DNA of 64,000 bases from Gavia stellata (Eukaryota > Chordata > Aves > Gaviiformes > Gaviidae), in assembly GCF_030936135.1 (NCBI RefSeq), contig NC_082594.1, positions 129,122,668 to 129,186,667 on the forward strand, given 5' to 3'. The position numbers were made by a program, and so were the translations under genes. A model generated the notes under the pieces. That model was not told the DNA's origin, ran no database searches, and worked only from the letters and a program-made list of their open reading frames with translations. The number at the start of each line of letters is the position of its first letter. Within the stretch, counting starts at the first letter, position 1. Positions 38,801 to 50,721 of this stretch are shown here, one piece after another.

Positions 38801-41800
38801 GGCTACATAACAAAAGAGATATCAGTAAACAGTTTAGGAACTGGTGCTCTATACAACTGTGTCAGTAAGGCTTATGGAAGTTTTTTTTTTTTTAAAAAAA
38901 AAAAAAACAGCAAAACAAAACACCAAAACATTACTCACATACTGATTGGTTTATAGATGTCAGAGCACCTGCCACAGGTGATTTATGCTTGTCCACTCAG
39001 TTTAGAGGATAGCAATGCTTAAAGAGTTCACTGTATTTCCTTAGGTCACACAGTAGGTGGCAGAGCGGGAAATAAAAAGCAGGTCTCTCCATTTTTAACT
39101 CCTATCTATAACCTAATTATTTTGCTACACAGGGACTCCCCCTAGCACAGAGCTTCACTTGACTTTTAGGAGTCTTCATTGTTTGCTTTTGCTTTAAGTT
39201 AGTGCATCTTCGCTTTTCAAAAACACCATTTTTCACCTTTGAGGTATACATACATATGCACACACCTGGCAGTTTTGTAAGCTTACCATATCACCGTTCC
39301 CTCTGGAGCAACGGGTGTGCTTATCTTGCTATTTATTTTTTACTGGGCTGTACGCACATGCCAGTCTGTGGAAGGCTTTCTGGTCCTGAGGACAAGGTGG
39401 TGAGTTGCCTCAAGTTCCCACCTGGGAGTCAGAGAGCCAAGCCCTGTGCTCCCAGAAACTGACTGGACAGTCATTTTCCAGAGCTAGGAACCTGATGTAC
39501 TTAAAAGAATAACAAAAGCAATTTTCAAGAGAAAGTGGTCATTTGCTAGAAGGTGCCTGGACTGAAAGAGGCTCCATGGAAGATGAGAAAAAAGCTGGCC
39601 TCCCCAGACTGAGAGAAGGTTAGCTGTAGGGAAACGCAGTTGTATACAAAGCATGATTTATCGTTCTAAAAAGTAACGCTTTGCTCTGAAGAAGCAATTT
39701 CTTTGTTCACCATCACTAACAGCCACCTGCTCCTGCACAAAGATTTATGGGATTTACAGCTCCACACCTGCAGTTAGGGAAATACAGGCCAGTACGAGCT
39801 CTGAGAAATTAAGAGAGGGATAACCAATTGCTTCCATTCTCAGTAGGGAAGGAACGCGCTTTCGAAGAAAAATTTAGATACAATTCACCCAAAACCTATG
39901 AAGTCCAATTCCTGACTTTTTTTTTTTTTAATGTGTCCTGTATATGAAAATATCTGTCAGAAAATCTTCTCCTGATGATGAAAACATATGTTATTGAGTG
40001 AACAGAACAATTCAGATGACTGGTCAAGAACATACTAAGAACTTCCCTTGTATTGGGTATCAAAACTGGCCTAGTTCAGCAGCAGCATTTACCATCTGCT
40101 GCTGTTGTGTCTCTCCCATCAGTACAGTCAGCCACCACAGCCCACGTCCTGCACAAAGGTAGCCAACCGACAGCTAAAATTGCTTTCCAGGAAGGACAGT
40201 TGTCAATGTTAGACCACATGCCAAACAAATAGCAAAGTTTACTCCCATCTTTTATTGAGGAGAGGATTGTCCTCCTTTGTTTCTATGGAAGGAGAACACC
40301 AGTCACAAGACAAACTTATGTTGGGAAAGAAATTATTCACCCTTTAGGGATTACAAACTCACATTTTTTTCAGCACTGCCTTCACACATTTGTGCAGAGA
40401 AACACGATTTTCAAGATGTTACACATAGCCCATAAAGAAGAGATCTGGAGTATGCCCTTCAATGGCTCACAGAGAAAAGTATAAAAGGCCCACTTCTTAA
40501 TCTTCTTCCAAAGTAAACTCTGTGTATTTTAATAGTTAAATCCTGTTTTTAACTATTTCTTTCCTCACAAGATACTTAAAACAACTAATGACATCACAAA
40601 TGGAGAGTGAAAATGGATTTGCCATAAAAGAGAGTTTTGTTAGATCCACTTTCCAGTCTCTGGGTATGCCTATCTACATGGAAAGGTTAAGCAAAAGCTT
40701 CCAATCTTCCAAGTAAAAACGCTGATAGAACAAGTCCAGACTCAACATTGCTGCTCACACCAGACAAAACTTTCATACTTCTGTGTTACTTTTTGCTAAC
40801 ATGACAACAGCCATTCTCCACCTCACTTATTTCAATAAAGAAAGTATGCACATTCTACCAACGATTTATTGCTAACCGCTGCTTGCTAGCTGGAGTGAGC
40901 CATTATATGTACAGTTACAGTACATACTAACACAGAAAAACAGCCTCACTTTTTCCATTCTACGGGCCACATGATGGCTCTAAACAATGAAAGAACAGTC
41001 TATTCCAACTGAAAATATATGCCATGACTTTTGTTGCTGTTCTGCTGTGCCGTTGAGCAAAAGTGTAAGCTTTCATCTAGAATGCAATGCCTCATACTGG
41101 TTAATTGACTCTAGCCTCTTTAAACAGAACAGAAGACAAACCATATTAATCACCTTTTTCTCCTGCTGTCTGAAAAATCAGTTTAGAGTCAAAACAGAAC
41201 AGGTAAGTAAATAATAGTAAAAGAAATCAAACACCATAAAAGATCAAGAAAAAGACAACATATTACAAAAGAGAAATCTATACCACTTTTAGCTCATGTG
41301 ACCAGAACATAAGCACCTTAGATGAAAGACAATGTGGCACAAGTGTGCATGCTCAAATTTTAGCTGCTGACTCAGCAGACCTAGAAAGAATGCAAATAAA
41401 GAAATTAATAAACCTCTCAGGAATCAAATGCTCTGCCATGACTACTTCTTCCCACAGCCCTTGCTGGGCAAGTAAAGCACCTACAAGCAGTAGCTGGTGT
41501 GTTTAGTTTGAGACAGCAGAAGTACAACCACATGATACACACAGCTTACTAAGCACGACAGCCAGCAAGCAGATGGGAGAGAAGAGCTGGATACAAACTG
41601 AGGCCTTCCATCCAAACAACTCCAAATTTAAAGACAGGCGGTTACAGTATGTGTATACTGCAAGAGAAGGGAGTTGCATTAGTAATACAAAAGTTGCTCA
41701 CCTTGAACACTAACTCAGTAAGTTACTTAGACTGAGAAATGGACACCAGTTAAAGACACTGTTTGTTAATACTTCCCAGCTTTGCTAACAGCAGCTGAGA

Positions 41801-44051
41801 TCCTGTAGTGCTACCAGCAATAGCTGCATGCACTGTTGCATCTCTCAACAAGTAGAAGTGATCGAAGCATGCTTGGAGGACTGATGTCAGACAGCAGAGG
41901 CAGCAGCTTGCCTCTCCTTGGACTGCGGAGCACTGACATCATCCCCACCCGAACACATCTCTGCACAGTTGCCTCACCTGGTGAATAACGTAGATGCCGT
42001 AGTCCAGCTGCTGCCTTTGTAGGAAGGGGTGGAGGTGTTCCAGGAGGTACAGCAGATGCTTCTCTCGATTGCGGTGGGGGATGAGGATGGCCACACGCTG
42101 CAATGCTGAGCACTCCGTAGGGTGATACCGGCCCTTGGCTACCTGAGGGTTCTCCTTTTGCACTTCTTCTAGTGTGAGAGATGCTTTGAACGTGAGTTTG
42201 CTGGCACCTCCTGTAGAAGCACAAGAAGCCTTCCTGAGATGTTTCCGGTTGTGGCTAGTCCAGTCACCTAATGAGGCACTCTGTAACCAGCATAAGAAAC
42301 CCAGTTTCAAGCCCCAATTGGTTTCCCTGCCTTTCCAAGAGAAAAGTAGTGCTACAAGGACATTATGCAGGCAGTGGAAGGAGAGGGTGTTGAGTGTTTA
42401 GTTGCTTAAACTAATTATAGAGTAGTGATGACAAAAAAAAAATATATATTTAAAAAAAAATAAAGATAAGTTCCACCCTACTGCAGGAGGATTGGCCAGA
42501 AACGGCTGCCAGGGCAAAGCAGAAGAGAACAAAGTAGAAAGAGACATAGGACTGTGGCTGTGAGAAGTCATCTCTACTCCAAGCATGAACAAAAGCATCA
42601 CAGGCTTAAGGCTATAGATTTGTAAGATAAAATATACCAAGCCTCTCTGTAGCCAAATGAAATTTCCATCACTTCTTTTGCACTGAGCTATCATTCCAGC
42701 CCCTCTGGACTCGGACAACCCATGAAAGAGAACAATGCAGACAACTATGATGGCTACAGCTGCCATGCATTCACTTAAGCAAATACGCCTTGGGGGCAGG
42801 AGTGGGGGTGTGCAGCTAGACAGCAGCTTTTTGGACTACACTGGGGAGGAGGGAAGAATCCATCTTCCCAAACAAATCCCTAATCAGGTTCACAAAAAGG
42901 AAGAGGAAGAAGACAACGACATGGTTCTGCAAAGCAGAAGTCTGGTGCTGTGAGCAATACCAAGACAAAAAAAAAAGTGGACTAATAAAAATGGCCAAAC
43001 CAAGGTAACAGTCACCTCATTGAACCTTCATCATAAGTAGTGCCAACCCCAACACAGCTGTGAAGTCCTTCAGTTGTCAAGATAGAGAGACAAAAGTACA
43101 TCTAATAATGAAAAGGCAAAAAATGGAGGAAAGGTGAAAAGACTTCTGGTTGAGATAAAGCTAGTTTAATAAGAAAAGCAAAAGTTGCGGGCGTGAGCAA
43201 GGCAAAAAGAGAAATTCATTCGTTACTTCCCATGGGCAGATGCCCAGCCATGTCCTGGGAAGCCGGGCTTCAGCACATGTAGCAGTTGTTGGGAAGACAA
43301 ACACTGTAACCATGAACAGCCCCCCCTTCCTCCTTCCCCTGAGCTTTTATTGCTGAGCATGATAAATGGTATGGAATATCCCTTCAGTCAGTTAGGCTCA
43401 GCTGTCCTGGCTGTGTCCACTCCCAAACTCTTGCCCCCCGCCCCCAGCCTACCAGATTTTAGGGGGCCGGAGAAGAGAGACAAAGCCTCAACAGTGTGCA
43501 GACACCGTTCAGCAGTAGCCAAGTCACTGGTGTGTTACCAAAGCTGTTTTAGCCACAAATGCAAAGCACAGCACCATACGGGCTGCTATCCCAGCCAGAC
43601 CCAGCACAGGCACTCTGTGCCACAAGTCGCTTCCTCACCTGGAAGTGCTTACTGCAACTGGTTGCGCTGTATTTGTTTCACAGGAAAAGTGTCTAACTGT
43701 AAAACAGCTAGGAAGAAAACTAAGTCAGCAGTACCAAAGCAGATGTAACTTATTAGATAGGAGAGGAAAGCACCATCACTTACGCAGGTATGGAGACAGA
43801 GCTGGGCAGTGAGCCTGAAATGACTTCACTGTGGGAACTTCCGCAATTGATTCGATCTTCTCTTCCTTTTGACTGTCCTCCAGGCTAGTTACCTTTCTGA
43901 AATCCTCCACCATGCTCTTAGCTTTAGAAATTTCCTGTCTGGGGTCCACAAAGTAACTGAAAGTGGCCCATAGCACCATCAAACACAAAATGACAAGCAC
44001 CATCATTTTGAACTTATAGAAGAGGTGAAAGACATACAAGCTCAAGGCCAT
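29730..44051 (-). CDS. B4GALT4: Beta-1,4-galactosyltransferase 4, six coding exons
   Basis: This Golgi type II GT7 enzyme transfers Gal from UDP-Gal to GlcNAc; B4GALT4 is known to favour 6-sulfo-GlcNAc (keratan sulfate type chains) and glycolipid acceptors. The coding exons, in gene order, are 44051-43784, 42210-41978, 38396-38209, 33071-32949, 30422-30318 and 29871-29730. They total 1059 nt, 352 residues, against 344 in human. The start ATG has a GCCATGG context and is the first in-frame ATG after the acceptor. A membrane anchor lies at about residues 16-34. Motifs are [10 protein letters not shown] (133-142), [10 protein letters not shown] (198-207), [10 protein letters not shown] (258-267) and [13 protein letters not shown] (289-301). 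The Trp, catalytic Asp, DVD, Met291 and His294 metal ligands are all present, so it should be active. It is convergent with the B4GALT3-like gene. Its promoter is probably the CpG island near 63.3 kb. Confidence 0.96.
30318..30422 (-). CDS. B4GALT4: B4GALT4 coding exon 5
   Basis: It is 105 nt. It reads [11 protein letters not shown] then [18 protein letters not shown], keeping the Met and His metal ligands and the basic lid motif. The donor is AG|GTGAGT. Confidence 0.94.
30423..32948 (-). other. B4GALT4 intron 4
   Basis: It contains scattered short open frames without family signal and T-rich stretches near 32164-32200. I see no repeat family or gene in it. Confidence 0.6.
32949..33071 (-). 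CDS. B4GALT4: B4GALT4 coding exon 4
   Basis: It is 123 nt. It encodes [20 protein letters not shown] and the canonical [10 protein letters not shown] loop. The acceptor is TACTTCTAG|GTTAC and the donor AG|GTAATA. Confidence 0.94.
34050..35640 (-). mobile_element. CR1 LINE fragment in B4GALT4 intron 3
   Basis: On plus it starts with the reverse complement of a CR1 3' tail (ATAGGATCACAGAAGAATTGG). It continues through diagnostic stretches such as CAGCCTCTCTTCATAGGTCAGATG and CCCCTGGGGTAAACCACTAG, which are CR1 ORF2 read backwards. About 1.6 kb of the 3' half of ORF2 is present, with multiple stops and frame breaks. The 5' limit is uncertain; similarity fades after about 35640. It is flanked by an A/C-rich low-complexity tract at 33958-34010. 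Confidence 0.9.
36438..36581 (-). other. Exon-like 144-nt segment inside B4GALT4 intron 3
   Basis: It is bounded by a strong acceptor (TTTCTTCCAG|GG) and donor (AAG|GTAAGG) on the gene's strand. One frame is open throughout, beginning [14 protein letters not shown]. The frame it would take if spliced after exon 3 runs into a TAA. I do not recognise the peptide. It may be a poison exon, an exon of another transcript, or chance. Confidence 0.25.
38209..38396 (-). CDS. B4GALT4: B4GALT4 coding exon 3
   Basis: It is 188 nt, running from [15 protein letters not shown] to [10 protein letters not shown] (last codon split). It has the HDVD metal motif and the Cys194/Cys213 pair. The acceptor is TTCCACAG|GCTGG and the donor AG|GTAGGA. 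Confidence 0.94.
38621..38700 (-). mobile_element. Short CR1 3'-end fragment
   Basis: AGAATCACTACAGTTGGAAA, then GACCTATAAGATCATCAAGT and CCAACCATCAACC, match the reverse complement of the last 80 or so bases of CR1. It is a severely 5'-truncated insertion. Confidence 0.8.
38881..38907. repeat. T13-A14 palindrome
   Basis: A run of 13 T is followed directly by 14 A. It can fold into a perfect A:T hairpin. Such tracts vary in length and are error-prone in sequencing. Confidence 0.9.
41978..42210 (-). CDS. B4GALT4: B4GALT4 coding exon 2
   Basis: It is 233 nt. It opens [18 protein letters not shown] and ends [10 protein letters not shown] at a phase-0 CAG|GTGAGG donor. The UDP-contact motif IPHRNREKH is intact. 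Confidence 0.93.
43131..43608 (+). mobile_element. 5'-truncated solo LTR in B4GALT4 intron 1
   Basis: It is collinear with the LTR at 6972-7556 from GAGATAAAGCTAGTTTAATA through GAGCTTTTATTGCTGAGCA to the end CCAGACCCAGCACA. The first 85 or so bases of the element are missing or unrecognisable, and internal indels are present, so no target-site duplication can be read. It lies antisense to B4GALT4. Confidence 0.8.
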
Positions 44052-44262
44052 GGCTCTCCCTGATCCACAACTGCTTCCTCTGCTCCGACACCGAGGCAGG
44101 CCACTGTGCACCCAGTGGGAATGAAACCAAAGGTCACAGGAAGAACGTCACAGTAAGGAAGGAAAGCTGGAGGTAGGGAAGGCTGCCACACTTCCTGCGG
44201 TTTTGTAATTCATGGAGCCATGGTGCTCTTTGCTCTTCAAATGCCAGAAAATACAACCTAAC
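43784..44262 (-). CDS. B4GALT4: B4GALT4 first coding exon with 5'UTR part
   Basis: The acceptor TTTGTCCAG|GTTAGG puts the exon start at 44262; coding begins at 44051. It encodes residues 1-89 plus one base: anchor and a charged stem ([14 protein letters not shown]) like human B4GALT4. The donor is C|GTAAGT, phase 1. The upstream in-frame extension has no ATG, only a GTG, so 44051 is the supported start. Confidence 0.88.
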
Positions 44263-45727
44263 CTGGACAAAGAAAAAAAGGAAGGAGAGAGTTAGTTGCT
44301 ACCACCCTCCACTGCTGTACCTTCACAAACTTCATCAAAAGAACTTATGACAAAACATGAAAGAAACAGCAAGTGTGAACTACTAGTCAAAAACTAAGAC
44401 ACTGGGCTTTGGACCTAGCTCAGCCACAAACCAGCTGCATGATTTTAGGCAAATCACTTTCCTGCTTTGTTCTCCACCCCCAGTCTTTTTTTTTCTGATT
44501 AGAAAGTGCAACCACTACCCCATGTTACATCTGTGTACAGTGCCTGGCAATACACAGGCTTTACTATTTCTATTCCTACCAAAATTAACAAAAGCTGCAA
44601 GGCAAGGGATTCTGCTGGATATGAGTAAGTCAGTTCCCCTCACCAAAATGAAAACTACATGACATTATCTCTGCAGATTTAAACTGTTTTCTTCTGAAAG
44701 AGAGTATTATTGATGCTACATTGCTCTGCACAATGCGGTGTGAACCCCGCAATATTCAACTGGCATTAGAAATCATTCCTCTGTATCTGCTGCCTGCCCG
44801 TACCACCTTGCGGGTCTTTGCCCAGTATTCCCCTCTCACATGATGCTGCTGCTGTAATGAGAAATAAAAAAGACAAGGGCAAATCTTCCTGCTTTTCAAG
44901 GGAAAGGTTCAGCCTTTCATTGTTAGGTCTGTGAGGATCCAATCCTTTTTTCTTTCCTGCCCAAGAGCTCCATTTTCATACAGCCTTTCGCTGCCATCAT
45001 ACTGTAAAGTTACCATGCTAATACTTTTGTCTGTTATTATCATCTCATAGCAGAGAAAGAATGAAATGTTAATAAAAAGAGAGCTTTGATATGGAAAACA
45101 CACAAGAAAATTGCCACCTGTAAGAAGAACAAGGACTGAGGCTATGTGATGCAAAGGCAGTGATTAAAGACAATGTACACAAAACAGGCTGGATCAAAGA
45201 GAAGAAACACAAAAACACGGAAGGCTATTTTATACCAGCTTTCAAAATATACATGAGACCCTGGAGAGATATCGCAGGCAGAAGGAATACAGTAACTCTA
45301 CATTCCCACTAGTTTCGCCCAGGTGCCTTCTGGAAAAGTTTGTTGATTCATGGGGATGTATGTGGGAGCCAGACCTAGGACTAACAAGATGAACTAGTCA
45401 ATTTACTGTACTTCTTGGGATTCACTGGGAATGACCAGCTGCTGTCCCTCCCGGCAGGCACTACACAGAGAGGCTAACCTGCTCTCTCCATCCACGTGCA
45501 CTGCAGTGCTGCTCTAAGGAAGCAACAGAAGAGTTTTCAGTGACCTTACCACTAACAGTGAAGGATCCCTACATTCACTTCAATCACAAACAGAGAAGAG
45601 AGCAAAAAAAAAAGGGAGGCTACACTGGAGAAGAGAATATTACTTACAAGGAAAAAAAATAAAGATGAGAGGGAGCAGTTCTCAAGAAGAAAAAAAAAGC
45701 CATGCAGTCATACTAATAACCACAGGT

Positions 45728-45754
45728 GGGGGGTTTTTTTGGGGGGTGGAGGGG
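45728..45754 (+). repeat. G-rich tract, possible G-quadruplex
   Basis: It consists of G6-T7-G6-T-GG-A-G4, followed by a T-rich/C6 stretch at 45763-45796. Enough G runs are present for a quadruplex on the plus strand. This is a compositional observation only. Confidence 0.5.
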
Positions 45755-47729
45755 AGCATTTGCTGTTTTTTGTTTTTGTTTTGTTTTTTCCCCCCTCTGG
45801 TCTTCAAGAACACAAAGACAGAATCACTGAAACAAACAAGAAAGGAAGTCTGAGTTCCTCTTAGTCCTCCCCTCCTTGTCTCCTGATCCTTGAGACCAGG
45901 TTTTCTAATGAATTCTTTCTGTTCTTAGGTAAATTACACTGGAGACCGCCTGGGTGTCTGCCTCATTTTTCTGTGTCTTTTAAAACAGTTAGCTTAGTGC
46001 CCTCATTTACAGACTTTCCCCTGATTTTCCACGTGGGAAATCATCAGAATAGCCTGTAAGGTATTGACAGCATGGGTCTCTACTACTCTCTAAAGGAAAC
46101 CTGAGAATGAACAGAACTAATTTTCCTTCTGTTGATACCCATTAGCTCTGTTGTCAGAACAGGAAAGAAAACACCAACCACAGAGCAACACCTAACATCC
46201 AAGTGACCTACAAAATAAGGAAATCTACACAGTTCAGGACAGCTGTATACATCTGAAAAAAAAAAAAATCTCAAGAGGATCATCAAATTTAAGCTGCATG
46301 CTGATAGCACACTACTTTCTACTGTCAGCTTGTAATAAACAACTGGAAAGCAATTTTGAGGGGCAGTCAGTAACACATTTCACAGATACAGTAAGCTCGA
46401 CTACTTGTTTCTGAAGGTAATTAATTTCATAATGCTAAGAGGAGTAAAACACTATCCAGCTCCCGCACTATCCAACAGAACAGAGTTCAGACCCAAATGC
46501 AAACAAATTTCAGGCCTCAGTTATAAAAATCTTCACACTCACTTAGCGCACCTCCTTGGTGTATTTACTTACATACTGTGGTAGAACCATACCTCCATCA
46601 CTTCTCTCTCCTATACCACCAACACTGACAACTGAAAAGCGAACTGGAAATTTTTTTCTCCTTCTGCATTATCAGAGCTATTCAATGAATTCTTACTACA
46701 GAATTAGCTGGCAGAGGTCTCACGTACCTTTATAAGAGTACTGCTCTCACTGCTGACAGCTACCCCAACAAGCCACGTTTCTGCTAACACTCAATACTCC
46801 TTTCACCACAACCCTGCGACAAGCAACGTTCAGCCTCAGCGTCACACTATGTACCACCACCACTCTGGCAGCCACAATACAGTCTCATATTAAAAATATA
46901 CGTACAAATGGTGATGTCTCAGAACCACCACACACGCCCCAAGAGGAAGCCCACCCCAAGTATTTTGGAGTGTGCTTTCTGACAATCTGCTCCAAACGCC
47001 AGATGATGCTAACCCTGAGCAGCGTGCACATGAGCCTGTCTGCACCAGCTCACTTGGCAGCCTAATTCTCTTTCTGGTACCGTCACTTACAGCACAGACT
47101 ACAACACATACTGGTTGAGCGCTGGAGAGAGTACCATTACCACTGTGAAACCAATTCTCAAGTCTCTGATCTTTCTGCAGCACTCAGCAACTTTACCCTG
47201 GGTATTACAAACAAATCCGGACTGGAATGCAACCAGATGGAGAGATTAATGGTGATTAATACAGTCACGTAGATATCCCAAAGCCTGGAGATCAATGCAA
47301 GAAACAGCAAGGATTTGCCCCTCTTATTTCCCCCTGCCCCAAAAAGGGCCACTTTAAACACACGAATATTCTTTTGACCTGCTAACCTTCCTACTGGTCC
47401 TGGGTTTTGTGGACAACTGTCCTAACACAGCCTTGGTGGTACTCAGAACAGAATCCATTAATCCAGAGAGATGAGGGAGATGTCAGCAATTGAGGGGGAC
47501 TCTCCAGCTTCCACACCCTGCAAGGGGGAAATCTGACAGATCTGTTCTACAAAAGCTTCATCACCTTTGGAAGTGTGGTGGTCCTGCATATTTTCAAACC
47601 AGAGGTTGAAATGGACCCCCTCACTCCACTGTTTTCCATGCTAAGACCAACTACAAAAAATCATTATCTCTAGGGTCCTGCAAGATAAGAATCTCCATAA
47701 GCACCAAATACTATTTTGTTTTAACCCCC

Positions 47730-47749
47730 TTTTTTTTAAAAAAAAAAAA
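47730..47749. repeat. T8-A12 palindromic tract
   Basis: Eight T are followed by twelve A, the same arrangement as the tract at 38.9 kb. Nothing else nearby explains it. Confidence 0.85.
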
Positions 47750-50721
47750 GGTACTCGGGCAGTTGCTGTCAGTAACCAATACTATTTATTCTGACAGTCT
47801 TTATTCTGCTTTTCCTTGTAACAGCTGTAGGCTATAGCTGAAGTACTGAACCAATATACAAAACACACTCCTGGGAATGCAGGCAGATGGGGGCAAGAGG
47901 ACTAAGATGTGAAAAAGCAACAGGAAAAGAAGGAAGAGAAAAATCTCAATCAAGGAGAGAGAGAAAAAGCACAGGGGCAGGGGGATTCACTTCCCAGCAA
48001 ACAGGACACTCCAGTTTGCCCAGGAAAATAGATGAGAGTAATTGCTGGTTTACAGTTAAGAAAAAAAAAAATCAAAAAGTTTGAAGTGGATTCAAGCAGA
48101 AAATAGATTAAACCTAGTTAAAAATCTCCCCATGTTTCTAGAGTCTCAATTCAATCAATCAGTCTCTGCAACAGGTGTGGAGCAAAAGCCCCCTAACTAA
48201 ACAGGAAAATAAAAAGTAAGTAGAAGGAAATTAAATGGGAAAACTAAATGAAGGGAAGACAAAAATGCCGAGATTTTCAATGACCATATTTTGTTTCAGC
48301 AATGAATTTTACTTCTTACGTTTTGCCGAGTCTTGCTGGCCCACATGCCATAATAATATAAATTAGCAGCCACGGTGCCCTAAGAGGTGGCAGCAGAAAT
48401 ATCATATGCATACAGGTTGAGTTAAATAGTTCCAGTTTTGAGCTCAGCTAATGTCTATTGCCAGCTAAAACATCAGTGCGTGTCTTTCAGCCCAGAATCA
48501 CTTCCTAGTTAGCTGTCATTAGCTGTCACACCAGGGAAAGACTTTTGCAGGACAGAAGTGATTCTGAACTTTTTCAAAATTTTTCTTTGTTCAAATTTCA
48601 GCTCAGTTGCTTAGGACTCCATAACTGTAGCAACTGAGGAAATAATGGTCCGAAATGCTTTACCCTATTATCCCATTGTGTATCATCACCAAAACAATAG
48701 GGATTCAAATAAAAGAGAAAATGTCCACCACCTCCTGCCAGTTTACGCTCTGCAATAGTTGCCTACACGAAATCAGTGATAAGCTATATGAACAACCTGA
48801 GAACAGTAAACACTGTGGACCCCATGGGTAATATTAGCCTGTAATTATTAAATCAAAGACCTTATCATTTGCTCATCTAAACTCTACTTGCACGTTTCTG
48901 TGGAATAATCTGAATTGCTGCCTTTCATAACCTCTTAGTTACTGTGCAATGTGCAGAAGGTAGAGCACTTCCCCAGAGGGGGGTCATCTCTCCACAATAA
49001 ACCAAGGGTATCGCTGCACAAAATACACGCATGAGGAGGGAACTGCCATCTCACCACCCAACCCAAATGTGTTCCAGATTAACCTGGGCTGAAAAGGACA
49101 ACATAAAGTTAAGATACTGAACTTAATGTGCAGGGAGTGACTATCAACAGGTATTTGCTAAAAATCAATTTATTAAATTCATAGCCTCCCACTTTATCAG
49201 AAATGGACTGCATTCTTAAAAAAAAAAGTTAAGACAGTCACTTACCTCTGATGCACAGACTACTGCAAATGGGCTGTCCCCCCCCCCCAAGAAATTCTTT
49301 TTTGTTTTCACAAATAAAATAAAAAATTAAAAATTAACTATCCATGGAAAAAACCACAATAAACCAAGAGGAAGCAATTGGCAGTATTAGCCAGAGGAAC
49401 AAGCTTCTGAAATACCTTTTTTTTTTAGTATCAGGAAGAGCACGCAGGTGTAAAATTGCTAAGGTATAAGGACGTTAAATTAGGAACATAAACTTTGAAC
49501 TTACTGAACCCACCTTATTTCTACCCTCCTCCCCTCCTAATCAGTTAGGTGAAATCTCCCACATACAAACTTCCTTTGTCAGCTTTGCAAGATTCCTTTA
49601 CAAGCAGATGTCAGTAAAAGTTCACAGTACTTGCCTCTAACAAATATTCAGACCATACAACCATCAGCGTGAATTATTCCACATAACTAAAACTACATCT
49701 TCACTGAGTCCTGTGTCAGCTACGGAATGTTGCTCTTCCTTAAAATACACTTCAGCACTTCAACAGAGCAGCATAAATATGCATGCATGATCACAACAAT
49801 TAGTCATTTTCAACTCATTACAACACACACGCCGAAGGGCATAATTCATATTTCATAAACTTGCAGCTTGGTATTTTGATGTTTTCTATGGAGAATATAG
49901 TATGTATTTCAAAATGTGGGAAGTATGGATATATTTTGGGTATTTTAAAATGGAAAAACATACACGAATCAATTCACCCATTAATTTACCTTACGTTATT
50001 ACTTCACAGGTTAAATCTTGTCAGTTTTTTTTCCCCAAGACACAAGAATGGCACATGCACAGAAAAGCATGTCTGATTCTACTAACAAACGATAAAGAAC
50101 TGCACCCTTATGAATGAAGGCGACTGAGAAACACAGTGAGGAGCTGGCACTTTTATGACTCCCACCAAAGATGGAGAACTCATGAACTTAAGTGGACAGT
50201 AACTGGAAATAAAAGGACAAGCAAGAGGTTAAGCCTCAATAAAAACTTGCTTGTCAGAGAAATGAAAGGAAAACTTGATCATTGCCCCTCTGGAGGATGT
50301 TGCTTTACTATTTTATACTAAGGACTCTTCATCTGAAAAAATGATTTTTCACCAGCAAGCTTAAAATACCCAGGTTGCTAAGTCAGGCAGCTAACCCAGA
50401 ATCAAGAACACTGGAGCTTGGGCGCTGTTAAAGGAGGAAAGGAAAAAAAAAAAACAAAACGTGTTAGGCCCAGGGCCTGCTGTTAGAAAGCCACACTTGG
50501 AGAAGTAGTATAAAAGCTGGAGTTGTAATACATTCATAAAATCATTATTAATGGACTAGCCTTAATAAAATACTGACTAGAATAGTCATGCAGAATCTCC
50601 TCCAACAATAAAGCCCAACAGTCATTCTGCAATTCACATGAAATAATGGAGCAGATGCTTTGCACTTCATAACTTCCAATTAGATAAAATTAAACCCTTA
50701 AGTACAGGTTAAGGATACGCA

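Larger units (their letters stand above)
38397..41977 (-). other. B4GALT4 intron 2
   Basis: It contains a short CR1 end (38621-38700) and a T13/A14 palindrome at 38881-38907. The rest is unrecognised AT-rich sequence without coding signal. Confidence 0.6.
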
